Source: GCA-003244245 sp963712995 (GTDB lineage: Bacteria > Actinomycetota > Actinomycetes > Mycobacteriales > Pseudonocardiaceae). Taken from it: DNA of 64,000 bases. Both the position numbers and the translations under genes were made by a program. Shown piece by piece: positions 56,784 through 64,000 of the stretch; the stretch's first letter is position 1, and every line of letters starts with the position of its first letter. The stretch lies in assembly GCA_963712995.1 (NCBI GenBank), contig CAVQKH010000022.1, forward strand, positions 372,001-436,000, in the 5' to 3' direction. The notes below the pieces were generated by a model, which was given only the letters and a program-made list of their open reading frames with translations, was not told where the DNA came from and searched no databases.

Positions 56784-57338
56784 TCATGGTGGCGGTGCGG
56801 TGGTATCTTTAGCATCGGGATAGGGCGAGCCGGGGCTTTGCGTGTCGAGCATGAGGCCCATGGTGACTACGTCCCAGAGTTCCCCGTTGGCCCGACGGAA
56901 CTGGCGGCGAAGCCGGCCCTCGACGGTGAAACCGCGGGAGCGGTAGAGAGCTATCGCCGCAGTGTTGTGGGGCCACACCCCCAGCTCTACCTTGTGCAGG
57001 CCTGACTCGCGCGCCCAGCGCAAGCTCTCGTCCAGCAGCCGACCGCCGATACCCTGCCCACGGTGCTGCCTGGCGACCAGCATGCGGAGTGAGCCCGGGC
57101 CCTGGCGATGCCGCACTTGGATGCCAAGATTGCCCACAACGACGTCTTGTACGGCGGCAACCAGTACACAGTTAGCCGCCTCTTCGATTGATCTGAGGAT
57201 GCCGGACTGGCGTTCGGCGACGTCGAAGCCGGGTTCAGTGCCGATGCTGTCGCGTTCCTCCGCGACGGCGGTGAACAGTGTCACGATGCCTGGCACATCG
57301 GCTGGGCGTGCTGGACGGATGAGAACGCCCGCGAGCAT
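56784..57338 (-). CDS. GNAT family N-acetyltransferase
   Basis: This 184-residue protein has IRPARPADVPGIVTLF at the N-terminus, LRMLVARQHRGQGIGGRLLD (the acetyl-CoA-binding Q/R-x-x-G-x-G/A loop), and HNTAAIALYRSRGF, which is the conserved motif B region of GNAT acetyltransferases. The acceptor is unknown; such enzymes acetylate amino groups of small molecules or protein N-termini. Start ATG 57338 reads MLAGVLIRPARPADV. No strong ribosome binding site is seen. The C-terminal tail (residues about 165-184) is proline-rich. It lies outside the proposed island, leftward, with no operon partner. Confidence 0.88.
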   Translation of the reverse strand: MLAGVLIRPARPADVPGIVTLFTAVAEERDSIGTEPGFDVAERQSGILRSIEEAANCVLVAAVQDVVVGNLGIQVRHRQGPGSLRMLVARQHRGQGIGGRLLDESLRWARESGLHKVELGVWPHNTAAIALYRSRGFTVEGRLRRQFRRANGELWDVVTMGLMLDTQSPGSPYPDAKDTTAPPP

Positions 57339-57524
57339 GAGCGACAGTATGACGTCTACATAGCGTCCGCGCCGGGCGGTGGGGCGATGGGCAACGCGTT
57401 GGGCGCGGCCGGCATCCAGCAGCTAACCCTGCGGGCACACGCCGAGGGCTGAGCCGGCCAGCACTTCGCCGCTTGCGTCGGCGAGTTCGACATCGAGAAC
57501 TTCTCCCATCGGCTGCGCACCGAT

Positions 57525-57556
57525 GCTGGGCCGGTCAAGATCTTGACCGGCCCAGC
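57525..57556. terminator. Perfect 32-base palindrome, likely bidirectional terminator
   Basis: GCTGGGCCGGTCAAGA is followed immediately by its exact complement. As RNA it gives a 14-bp stem with a GATC loop on either strand. It lies in the 323-base gap between the GNAT gene and the TIG gene, both leftward. It could terminate the TIG transcript, or be a dyad operator. No U-tract follows. Confidence 0.55.
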
Positions 57557-57661
57557 GGCCTCGCGAAGTCCACACCCTGCTCGAACTGGCGATGGGCGAT
57601 CAACAGAAAGAGGGGAGCGCCAGCGCTCCGGCGAGCGCGAATAACTGGGGATCAATCGGCG

Positions 57662-57910
57662 CTAGTCGATGGTGAGGCTGGAGGTGTCGCTCCCAGCATC
57701 TCCTCCCTCGACAGTCAGTTCAGCCGGGCCGGAGGCATCCGGGATCTGCACCACCAGGGTCCCGCCATCGGTATCGAATGGAACTTCCTGGTCTTCAACA
57801 AAAACCTTCTCCGTGGTCTCCAAGTTGTCACCTTGGACGATCACAGACTGGCCGGGCGACACCCGGTTCGGAAGAACGCTGTCGATCTGTATGGAGGATT
57901 CTTCTTCCAT
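57662..57910 (-). CDS. IPT/TIG-domain mini-protein
   Basis: This 82-residue protein starts at ATG 57910 with GAGGAG seven bases upstream. It reads SVLPNRVSPGQSVIVQGDNL, then KVFVEDQEVPFDTDGGTLVV and IPDASGPAELTVEGG, which is a single immunoglobulin-like IPT/TIG domain with no signal peptide. TIG domains bind carbohydrate or protein partners; as a free-standing cytoplasmic domain its role is unclear. Such proteins occur as secreted modules or near contractile injection loci, but no such genes are nearby. Composition is unusually acidic (MEEESSIQID). Confidence 0.7.
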   Translation of the reverse strand: MEEESSIQIDSVLPNRVSPGQSVIVQGDNLETTEKVFVEDQEVPFDTDGGTLVVQIPDASGPAELTVEGGDAGSDTSSLTID

Positions 57911-58133
57911 GGGGCACTCCTCATCTAGGGCCGAAATTCTGCTGAACTCATGGATTACCCACTACACCTACTGTTGAACCGAAACAGCTGGGACGTCACC
58001 CGTTCGCCAACCAAGCCAGGATGCCCGGGGAAACTTCGGATGATTAGCCCAGAGCTCAACGGGGAACCCGGCGTTACCTGCATCGGTAACCTGAGGCCCG
58101 GTGGGGCCGCTAGAACGACTACCTGGAGGAACC

Positions 58134-58703
58134 ATGGACGGTCTTGACCTGTTGATCGCTGACCATAATCGGGTTCGCGGGTTGTTCGCCCGTTTCCGGG
58201 ACGCCCACCAGAACTCCGACACGCCCCTGATGGACGAGCTCGCTGGCAAGATCTTCGAGGAGCTTGAGGTGCACACCGCCATCGAGGAAGAGCTCTGCTA
58301 CCCGGCGGTACACGACCTGAGCGAGGAGCTGGCCGAGGTCGTCGACGAAGGCGTGCAGGAGCACCACGTCGTTGACGTGCTGATCGGCGAGGCGCGCATG
58401 CTCAACCCGGGAGATCCCGAGTGGGTAGCGAAGCTGACCGTGCTCATGGAGAGCGTCGAACACCACGCCGAAGAAGAAGAGACTGAGCTGTTCCCCCAGG
58501 TGCGATCGGCCACTGACGCCGCCACGCGCGAGGAGTGGGCCGAGCGATTCGAGGCGATGAAGGCGCAACGCAGCGCACCGACACGTGCCGAGGCTGACGC
58601 GCTGACCACCGAGGAGCTGCGGCGGCGGGCCCGCGAACAGCAGATCCCCGGCCGCTCGACCATGACCCGCGACGATCTCGTCGCGACCATCGACCCCCGC
58701 TAG
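58134..58703 (+). CDS. Hemerythrin HHE domain protein with Rho_N/SAP-like tail
   Basis: ATG 58134 follows GGAGG. The product (189 residues) begins MDGLDLLIADHNRVRGLFAR and has the di-iron ligands of the HHE fold: H in ADHNRV, LEVHTAIEEELCYPAV, QEHHVVDVLIGEA and VEHHAEEEETELFPQV. The C-terminal about 40 residues (LTTEELRRRAREQQIPGRST, then DDLVATI) form a Rho_N/SAP-type helical hairpin that could bind nucleic acid or protein. Hemerythrins of this kind sense or store oxygen or nitric oxide, or take part in iron and redox stress defence. It is followed 45 bases later by a co-directional gene, probably one transcript. Confidence 0.85.
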   Translation: MDGLDLLIADHNRVRGLFARFRDAHQNSDTPLMDELAGKIFEELEVHTAIEEELCYPAVHDLSEELAEVVDEGVQEHHVVDVLIGEARMLNPGDPEWVAKLTVLMESVEHHAEEEETELFPQVRSATDAATREEWAERFEAMKAQRSAPTRAEADALTTEELRRRAREQQIPGRSTMTRDDLVATIDPR

Positions 58704-58748
58704 TTTCGGAGAATCCCGACCATTCCTCACGTTCAAAGGAGCATCACC

Positions 58749-59234
58749 ATGGCGTCAAACAAAGGCTTGGAGACCTATCTCAGCGATCACCTCGGTGGCG
58801 CCGCCATCGGCGTCGAGCTCGCGAAAAAAATCAGTTCCGAGTACGCGAAAACCACGTTCGGTCCTTTCCTCGCCGAGCTGGCCCGGGAAATCGAACAGGA
58901 CAAGGTGACGCTGGAGGAGCTGATGGATCGGCTCGGAATCCAGCGGAGCCCCATCAAAGAGGCCACCAGCTGGATCGCCGAGAAGGTCAGCAGGCTGAAG
59001 CTCAGCGAGGCGATGACCGGAGACCAGGACCTGAAGCGCCTGCTGGAATTCGAGATGCTGTCTTTGGGCATCGAAGGTAAGGCATCGATGTGGCACGCTC
59101 TGATCGAGGTGAGTCCCGCGCACGCCGAGCTCGCCGCAGTCGACCTGGCCGGGCTCGCCAAGCGCGCCGAGAGCCAGCGCGCCAACCTGGAGAACCACCG
59201 ACTTGAGGTTGCCCACCGGGCGCTGAGTGGCTGA
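58749..59234 (+). CDS. Conserved helical protein downstream of hemerythrin gene
   Basis: This 161-residue all-helical protein begins MASNKGLETYLSDHLGGAAI, with AAGGAG before the ATG. Acidic and histidine positions (EYAKTTFGPFLAELAREIEQ, LEFEMLSLGIEGKASMWHAL) are spaced as in ferritin-like four-helix bundles, but I cannot identify a full metal site. I have seen similar proteins in actinobacterial genomes annotated as hypothetical. Position behind a hemerythrin suggests a role in the same stress response. There is no membrane segment. Confidence 0.7.
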   Translation: MASNKGLETYLSDHLGGAAIGVELAKKISSEYAKTTFGPFLAELAREIEQDKVTLEELMDRLGIQRSPIKEATSWIAEKVSRLKLSEAMTGDQDLKRLLEFEMLSLGIEGKASMWHALIEVSPAHAELAAVDLAGLAKRAESQRANLENHRLEVAHRALSG

Positions 59235-59243
59235 GGCGGAACG

Positions 59244-59621
59244 TCAGGCGTCGATCGGGACGACGACCCGGCCGAGCGGGGTGAGCGACACCGGGATCAG
59301 TTTGAGGTTCGCCAAGGCCAGCGGGATGCCGATGATCGTCAACGCCAGTGCGACGGCGGTGACCACATGGCCGATGGCCAGCCAGATGCCGGCGAAGATG
59401 ATCCAGATCACATTGCCGATCACCGACGGCGCCCCCGCGTCGGTGCGTCGCACAATCGTCCGGCCGAAAGGCCACAACGCGAAGTTGGCGATCCGGAAGG
59501 AGGCCAGGCCGAAGGGAATCGTGATGATCAACAAACAGCACACGATCCCGGCGAGCAGGTAAGCGAGCGCCATCCAGAAACCACACAGCAGCAACCAGAT
59601 GATATTGAGCAGCGTCCGCAC
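59244..59621 (-). CDS. YccF-domain inner membrane protein
   Basis: This 125-residue protein starting at GTG 59621 reads MRTLLNIIWLLLCGFWMALA, then ITIPFGLASFRIANFALWPF. A second copy of the same pattern (VIGNVIWIIFAGIWLAIGHV, TIIGIPLALANLKLIPVSLT) follows. This two-fold YccF architecture, with two pairs of membrane helices each followed by a G-x-P-x-G/A-type segment, identifies the family. The function of YccF proteins is not established; they are small integral membrane proteins. The gene converges with the helical-protein gene, with 9 bases between stops. Confidence 0.88.
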   Translation of the reverse strand: MRTLLNIIWLLLCGFWMALAYLLAGIVCCLLIITIPFGLASFRIANFALWPFGRTIVRRTDAGAPSVIGNVIWIIFAGIWLAIGHVVTAVALALTIIGIPLALANLKLIPVSLTPLGRVVVPIDA

Positions 59622-59667
59622 AGTATCGATCCTGCCAAAATCCGAGCTACCGCGCAGAACTCGCTGC

Positions 59668-60366
59668 CTACTGGAGCGCGCCCGGACCGAAGATCAACCG
59701 TTCTCGGCGGCGGTAGCCGCCGCGGGTCAACGTGAGCAGCAGCCGGAACACCAGCCCACCCTTGGCCAGCACGTAATCCAGCTCCTCCGAGCTGGCGAAA
59801 CGCTCCATCCAGGGCCACAACCACGCCAGGTGCCGCAAGCTCAGCCCGGAGAGCATCACGCGCTCAGCGGTTTCCCAGTCCGGGACCGAGACGTAATGGG
59901 AGATAATCGGAAAAACGTGGCGTTCCTCACCGGGGATGTGTTCGTACAACAGTCCGGAGAGCTCGCGCAGGCTGACCGCCAGGCACTGAACATGCGCGGC
60001 CGGGTCGGCGGCGAATGCATCCGCGACCCGCATCATCGTGTCAATCAGCGGCGCGAGCGCGGTGTGCTCCTGGGTGAGCGGCGCCAGGCCGACCGCGGCA
60101 CCGGCCGATGCAGCGATCATCGGCCACGCGATGTCGTCCTCACAACTGTGGTGCTCGTACAACTCGATGCCGAACATGACGAGGTAGTCCCGGATCGCGG
60201 CGGCGCGCCGGGTCTCGATCGGCGTGCAGGATTGGGCAAGATCGGTGAGCAACACCGTGAAACGGGCCGCGTCGACGAGCATCGAGCGATGTATCAGCAG
60301 CACCAGGGTGTGGTCCACCTGTGGATCACCCCGCCGGCGTGGGGTGACACTCGACTGTGTGATCAT
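59668..60366 (-). CDS. Hemerythrin-domain protein
   Basis: I choose ATG 60366 (MITQSSVTPRRRGDP), which has AGGAAGGA upstream, over a longer start at 60414. The 232-residue protein contains DHTLVLLIHRSMLVDAARFT, ELYEHHSCEDDIAWPMIAAS, LTQEHTALAPLIDTMM and LYEHIPGEERHVFPIISHYV. The H-x3-E and H-x4-(D/E) ligands are spread over four helices as in the hemerythrin HHE fold. The tail is basic (TRGGYRRRERLIFGPG). It is distinct from the first hemerythrin (58134) and probably heme- or NO/O2-related. It is leftward, ahead of YccF, perhaps in one unit. Confidence 0.8.
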   Translation of the reverse strand: MITQSSVTPRRRGDPQVDHTLVLLIHRSMLVDAARFTVLLTDLAQSCTPIETRRAAAIRDYLVMFGIELYEHHSCEDDIAWPMIAASAGAAVGLAPLTQEHTALAPLIDTMMRVADAFAADPAAHVQCLAVSLRELSGLLYEHIPGEERHVFPIISHYVSVPDWETAERVMLSGLSLRHLAWLWPWMERFASSEELDYVLAKGGLVFRLLLTLTRGGYRRRERLIFGPGALQ

Positions 60367-60657
60367 GGCTCGTCCTTCCTGATGGGCTTCGGCAACCAGG
60401 ATGCGATCAGTCACTGAACAACGGCTGAACAGTGCTGTTCAGTACGCCGCGAATAATGAGACCATGCGACTGCTGGTCTTGGGCGGAGCTGATTAGTGGG
60501 TCGCGCGGTGGTTTCCGCACGCGGCCGTCGAGCGCAGACAGCCGAGCGCAGACAGCCGAGCGCAGACACCGGCACGCATGAAATCTGCAGGATTCGGGTA
60601 CTCAAGGCCATCCCGTTACGCGGGCGGTGCTCCGGGTATCCATGTCGAGGAGTGATC

Positions 60658-60843
60658 ATGTGGTACGTCGTCGAACGGCGCGGAATCTCTCTTGGTAGCC
60701 TTGTGTATATCATCATCGGTCTGGTGGTAGCACTCAGTGTTGGCTACGCGATCACTGATTTTGCTCAGCTCCTCAACTTCATCCTGGCGCTGTTTCTCTG
60801 GCCTCTTGTTCTGCTTGGTGTGGACCTCCACATCTTCGTCTAG
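60658..60843 (+). CDS. Small membrane protein
   Basis: ATG 60658 follows GAGGAG by 6-7 bases. The 61-residue product MWYVVERRGISLGSLVYIII ends LVLLGVDLHIFV. It has two hydrophobic helices (about 14-34 and 40-57) and no cleavage site, so it is likely an inner membrane hairpin. The pattern resembles small actinobacterial proteins annotated as hypothetical. Its stop overlaps the stop of the convergent BTAD regulator (sequence CTAG), so both genes end at the same point. No function can be assigned. Confidence 0.6.
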   Translation: MWYVVERRGISLGSLVYIIIGLVVALSVGYAITDFAQLLNFILALFLWPLVLLGVDLHIFV

Positions 60844-62943
60844 TCCATGACCTGGGCAGACACGACGACCTCGGTAGGCACGACGACCTCGGTAGGGTGC
60901 TGGCGCTCCAGCGCGGTCGCCACTTTGGCATGCAGCCGCGCCCGGCGCAGCCGGGACAACCCCTCGTAGAGCACATCGCGGACCAGCGTGTGGGCGAACT
61001 CCAGCCGGTCGGCCTCCGGCTCGACCACCAGGCCTGCCAGCAACGCCGGCTCGATGCCCTCGAGTACGGCGTCAGCGTCACCATCAGCGAGGTCGATGAG
61101 CACATCGACACTGATCCGCGGTCCGATCACCGCAGCTTGGCTGAGCATGGTGCGAGACGTGTCAGGCAGCCGGGCGATCCGCCGCGCCAGCACCTCGCGC
61201 ACGCCATCCGGAACGACCGTGGTAGCCGCAGTCAAGCCCTCGGCCTCCAGGAGCCGGGCGGTCTCGGTGACGAAGAACGGGTTGCCACCGGTACGCCGAG
61301 CCACCGAAATGATCGTCTGCTCGTCGACCGGCCGGGTACAGACCGCCCGCACCAGCTCGCCCACCGCGTGATCATCGAGTCCGTGCAGGCGCAGGCGCCA
61401 GGGCAGCCTGCGGGCGAGCTCAGCGAGCACATCACTGAGCCGGTCCGATCCTTCGCCTTCGTGCAGTGTCGCGACCAGTAACAACGGCACCTCGGCCAGC
61501 TCCGGCGCGAGCTGGGCCAGCAAGGTGAGCGTCTGGTCGTCCCCGTCATGCAAATCGTCGAGTACGACCAGTACCGGACGTTTCCGGGCGGCCCCGGCCA
61601 GGTAGGACCCGACCGCCCGGTGCAGCCGGAACCACGCTGCCGCGGGATTACCCGGCACCGGCGCCGAACCCTGGCTCAGCAGCCGGTAGAGCGGGTCGGC
61701 CAGTTCAGCCGCGGGTGGATGGAGACCCGCCAGGGCGCCCAGTATCTCCACCCATGGCCAGCCGGCCGGCGCACCTTCGTCATCCGAGCAACGCCCGACG
61801 GCGGTCCACCAGCCCTGCCGGGACACAGTGGACACCAGCCTGCGGACCAGCGCGGATTTGCCGGCCCCGGTCTCACCGTAGATCAACACCAAGCTGCCGC
61901 GCCCACCCGCTGCCGCATCACAGGCCGCCTGCAGTGCGCTGAGCTCGGCGGCGCGCCCCACGAAGCCGTCCGGGCGCGGGGGCAGTGGTGCGGGTAACAG
62001 GTGGATCGGCGCGCCGGCCGCGGTCGGCAGGAGGTGCTCGACCTGAGCGAGCACCTCCTGCTCCAACCGGCGCAGCGCGGGACCGGGATCGACTCCCAGC
62101 TCGTCACGCAGCGTGCGCCGCGCCCGGCGCAACACCTCCAGCGCGTCGCCTTGGCGGCCCGAGGCGTAATGCGCGATGGTGAGCAGCCGCCACGCTTCCT
62201 CTCGAAGCGGGTGCTCGGCGGCGTGTGCGGCCAGGTCGGTGGTGGCCTCCCACGCCCTGCCCAGCAGCAGGTCGGCCTGCGCTCGGCGCTCGAGGGCGAG
62301 CAGCCGGAACTCCTCGGCGCGGTCGGCTTCGGCGCGGGCCCATGGTGCGTCGCCGAACTCGGCGAACGCCGGGCCCTGGCACAGGGCGAGAGCAGCGTCC
62401 GCCCGGTCGCGGGCCGCGGCAGGCTGCCCGGCGTCGAGCAGCGAGCCTGCCTCCCGCACGAGGCGCTCCAGCAGCCAGGCGTCGACGGTGTCGAGCTCGA
62501 CGCGCAGCGCGTAGCCCGGTGGCTCGGTGATCAGCATCCGACCGGGTGCCCGGGGTGCCCGGTCCGGCTCGAGCGAGCGCCGCAACTGGGAGATGAACGT
62601 CTGTACCGCCGCCAGCGCCTGCTGGGGCGGCTGCTCCGGCCACAGGTCGTCGATCAACCGGTCGACCGGGACCACCCGGCCTTTGGCGATCAGCAACCGG
62701 GCCAGCACCTCGCGGTGCCGCGCTCCCCGCAGCCGCACCGGCCGGCCGGCCAACCGCACTGAGATCGGGCCGAGTACCTGGAACCTCGCCCCACCCGCTG
62801 TACCCGCCACGTCGCGCGCCTGCGGCCGCAGGTCATGCACCGTCGTGCGGACCGGCCCACCGTGATCCGGCCCACCGTGATCCAGCCCACCGTGATTCGG
62901 CCCACCGTGATCCGGCGCAGTGCTCCGCACGGGCATGTTCATC
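60840..62943 (-). CDS. BTAD/SARP-type regulator with AAA ATPase domain, short C-terminus
   Basis: From ATG 62943 (MNMPVRSTAP), the protein of about 700 residues has a repetitive lead (DHGGP units), an OmpR-type winged helix (FQVLGPISVRLAGRPVRLRG, VVPVDRLIDDLWPEQPPQQA), and a BTAD helical domain (SLLDAGQPAAARDRADAALA, LRDELGVDPGPALRRLEQEV). An ATPase follows with Walker A LVLIYGETGAGKSALVRRLV and Walker B RPVLVVLDDLHDGDD, then a winged region. Larger SARP-like regulators carry a long TPR C-terminus; here the protein ends at ALERQHPTEVVVP..., soon after the ATPase module. It probably activates transcription of nearby or secondary-metabolism genes. A further in-frame start lies at 63041. Confidence 0.85.
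62854..62915. repeat. Four tandem 15-bp repeats in the regulator's N-terminal codons
   Basis: The unit GGCCCACCGTGATCC recurs about four times with single-base changes, coding for DHGGP/NHGGL/DHGGP/DHGGP. It may vary in number between strains through slippage. A second 18-bp duplication (ACGACGACCTCGGTAGGC, 60859-60896) encodes the repeated PTEVVV near the C-terminus. Confidence 0.7.
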
Positions 62944-63129
62944 GCAGGGACTCGTCTTTCCTCTCCGTCAACGCTCTGTAAAACGTCAACCCTCTGTAGA
63001 ACAGAGTCACCGTGCGCTCTTGCTGATACCGGCGGGGTCACGCCCGGACAGCGAGTCGAGTGGAGCGTGGCTGGCGAGCGGGGGATGCCCCATGGAGTGG
63101 AGCACCCCCCGCGTCAAGCGCCCACTGGA

Positions 63130-63561
63130 TCAGACGTTGATCTCCTTGGGCGTTCCGGTTGCCGCGATTTCGATCTTGCGGGACTTCGCCTTCTCGGCGA
63201 CAGGGATACGCAGGGTCAGCACCCCGGCGTCGTAGTCGGCCTCGACCCGGTCGGTGTCCAGCGTGTCGGCCAGGAACAGCTGCCTGCTGAACGTCCCGCG
63301 AGGCCGCTCGCTGGCCTGCAGCTCGATGTCCTCGCCGTAGCTCGGCTTGCGCTCGGCCTTGACGGTGAGCACGTTGCGCTCCACCTCCAGGTCGATCGAG
63401 GACGGGTCGACCCCGGGCAGGTCGAAGTGCACGATGAACTGCCCGGCCTGACGGTAGGCGTCCATCGGCATGATCGCCGGGTGCGACCTGGTGCCGTTGG
63501 TGCCGAACAACGCGTGGGTCAGCCGGTCCAGCTCCCGGAACGGGTCAGTACGCATCAGCAT
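63130..63561 (-). CDS. Hsp20 / alpha-crystallin small heat shock protein
   Basis: ATG 63561 (MLMRTDPFRELDRLTHALFG) follows AAGGAGA by 8 bases. The 143-residue protein has the alpha-crystallin domain: FIVHFDLPGVDPSSIDLEVE, NVLTVKAERKPSYGEDIELQ, RGTFSRQLFLADTLDTDRVE, and the closing GVLTLRIPVAEKAKSRKIEI with the I/V-x-I/V-type tail. It acts as an ATP-independent holdase for unfolding proteins in the cytoplasm. In actinobacteria hsp18-type genes are repressed by RheA or HspR. A HAIR-like motif lies about 120 bases upstream, and a MerR/HspR-like gene is divergent. The frame is open further upstream, but the ribosome binding site fixes this start. Confidence 0.92.
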   Translation of the reverse strand: MLMRTDPFRELDRLTHALFGTNGTRSHPAIMPMDAYRQAGQFIVHFDLPGVDPSSIDLEVERNVLTVKAERKPSYGEDIELQASERPRGTFSRQLFLADTLDTDRVEADYDAGVLTLRIPVAEKAKSRKIEIAATGTPKEINV

Positions 63562-63679
63562 CGTGGTCTCTCCTTCCAAGGCGTCGTCACGACGCGATCT
63601 TCTCCGCACTGCTGTAGCAACGCAGTGACACTCTCCCCAACGGATGGAGGCGCAACACTGTTCCCATCGGCATATTTTT

Positions 63680-63700
63680 CTTGCTAACTACTGGCTCAAG
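63680..63700. promoter_or_regulatory. Degenerate HAIR-like element upstream of hsp20
   Basis: CTTGCTA-N7-GCTCAAG resembles the HspR-binding HAIR consensus CTTGAGT-N7-ACTCAAG, with a good right half site and a weaker left one. It lies between the divergent hsp20 gene and the MerR/HspR-like gene, where such a repressor would act. Confidence 0.4.
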
Positions 63701-63725
63701 TACGCTTGGAAGCTGCGTAGACAGT

Positions 63726-63755
63726 GTTGTGGTCCACCAGGTTGTGGTCCACCAG
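63726..63755. repeat. Two direct copies of a 15-bp repeat in the hsp20 upstream region
   Basis: GTTGTGGTCCACCAG occurs twice back to back, each containing the palindrome TGGTCCA. It lies between the HAIR-like site and the start of the MerR-like gene and could be a regulator site or simple duplication. Confidence 0.5.
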
Positions 63756-63860
63756 CGGGGGAGCCAAGACCTTCACCGGGCAGCGGCAACACGGCACCCC
63801 GGAGGAGGAAAATCCTGATCAGCCGCTGTAAGATGGTTCCATCCAGCACCCGGAGATCAG

Positions 63861-64000
63861 GTGAGGCAACCCCGGCGCAGGTCGAGCAAACTCGATGACG
63901 ACGACTACCCGGCTTACACCATCGGCTTGGCCGCGGATCTGCTCGGCGTCCAACCAGCCTTCCTGCGCAGCCTCGATGCGGCCGGGTTGCTCACCCCGAA
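63861..64000 (+). CDS. MerR/HspR-like regulator, N-terminal part (runs off the window)
   Basis: A frame from GTG 63861, with GGAGA a few bases upstream, reads VRQPRRRSSKLDDDDYPAYT then IGLAADLLGVQPAFLRSLDA and AGLLTP at the edge. The segment from YTIG onward is the helix-turn-helix of MerR-family proteins (x-x-A-A-x-x-L-G-V-x-x-x-x-L-R-x-x-D/E-x-x-G-L), and the spacing is close to HspR. Divergence from hsp20 and a HAIR-like site support a heat-shock repressor role. The effector part is outside the window. Only 46 codons are seen. Confidence 0.7.
   Translation, partial: MRQPRRRSSKLDDDDYPAYTIGLAADLLGVQPAFLRSLDAAGLLTP

Noticed and set aside
57356..57655. Minus-strand frame between GNAT and TIG genes as a gene
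   Set aside because: It crosses the perfect palindrome, has no domain or ribosome binding site, and its composition is random-looking.

Overview
The window is high-GC DNA from an actinomycete, most likely of the Pseudonocardiales (Amycolatopsis, Saccharopolyspora or Pseudonocardia type). The evidence is an XRE-DUF5753/DUF397 pair, a DUF222-HNH (13E12) gene, a DUF574 methyltransferase, a WhiB-like gene, SARP/BTAD regulators, HspR-type control elements and an integrative conjugative element (AICE) relic with an FtsK-like transfer protein, excisionase and Nudix gene. It reads as an accretion zone of defence genes beside a tRNA-Lys gene.

Region 1 (1-21.7 kb): a partial SNF2-type helicase gene, then a leftward class 1 DISARM anti-phage locus: drmD, drmMI, drmA, drmB. 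drmD/drmMI and drmA/drmB are each joined by ATGA overlaps, but the two halves are separated by 4 kb carrying a coiled-coil protein, an XRE/DUF397 regulator pair, two small proteins and a DUF222-HNH nuclease. No drmC (phospholipase D-like) gene is seen. A rightward DUF4365 nuclease-like gene and an OB-fold-like partner end tail-to-tail against drmB. A SEC-C protein gene lies just upstream of drmD.

Region 2 (21.7-29.2 kb): a leftward three-gene overlapping operon of DUF574 methyltransferase, TIR-like (PF10137-type) protein and a methyltransferase with an extra N-terminal domain. Next is an NLR-like DUF4062/NB-ARC/WD40 gene split by a frameshift exactly at a run of ten G. Then come a strong hairpin, a broken tyrosine integrase and a truncated copy of a tRNA-Lys 3' half.

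Region 3 (29.1-56.0 kb): an apparent island bounded by that truncated tRNA-Lys copy and the intact tRNA-Lys at 55920-55992, with a tyrosine integrase beside the intact tRNA. It contains (a) a lower-GC decayed leftward module: nitrilase-like hydrolase, HerA/VirD4-like ATPase and a small membrane protein; (b) an AICE relic in which Nudix, two XRE regulators, excisionase, WhiB-like and FtsK genes all carry frameshifts, plus an iteron/hairpin array; (c) a decayed PH-domain/TPR locus; (d) an alpha/beta hydrolase (frameshifted) overlapping an intact 1430-residue caspase-STAND-WD40 protein; (e) a second integrase remnant and a RibD/DHFR-family reductase.

Region 4 (56-64 kb): ordinary chromosome with a stress flavour: GNAT acetyltransferase, IPT/TIG mini-protein, two hemerythrin proteins, a conserved helical protein, YccF, a BTAD-AAA regulator, Hsp20 and the start of a MerR/HspR-like regulator.

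The defence genes of regions 1 and 2 and the caspase gene are long and open, whereas mobility genes between 28 and 46 kb are almost all broken. This suggests that the mobile backbone is decaying while some cargo is kept. Domain assignments come from reading translations by eye; no database search was run.
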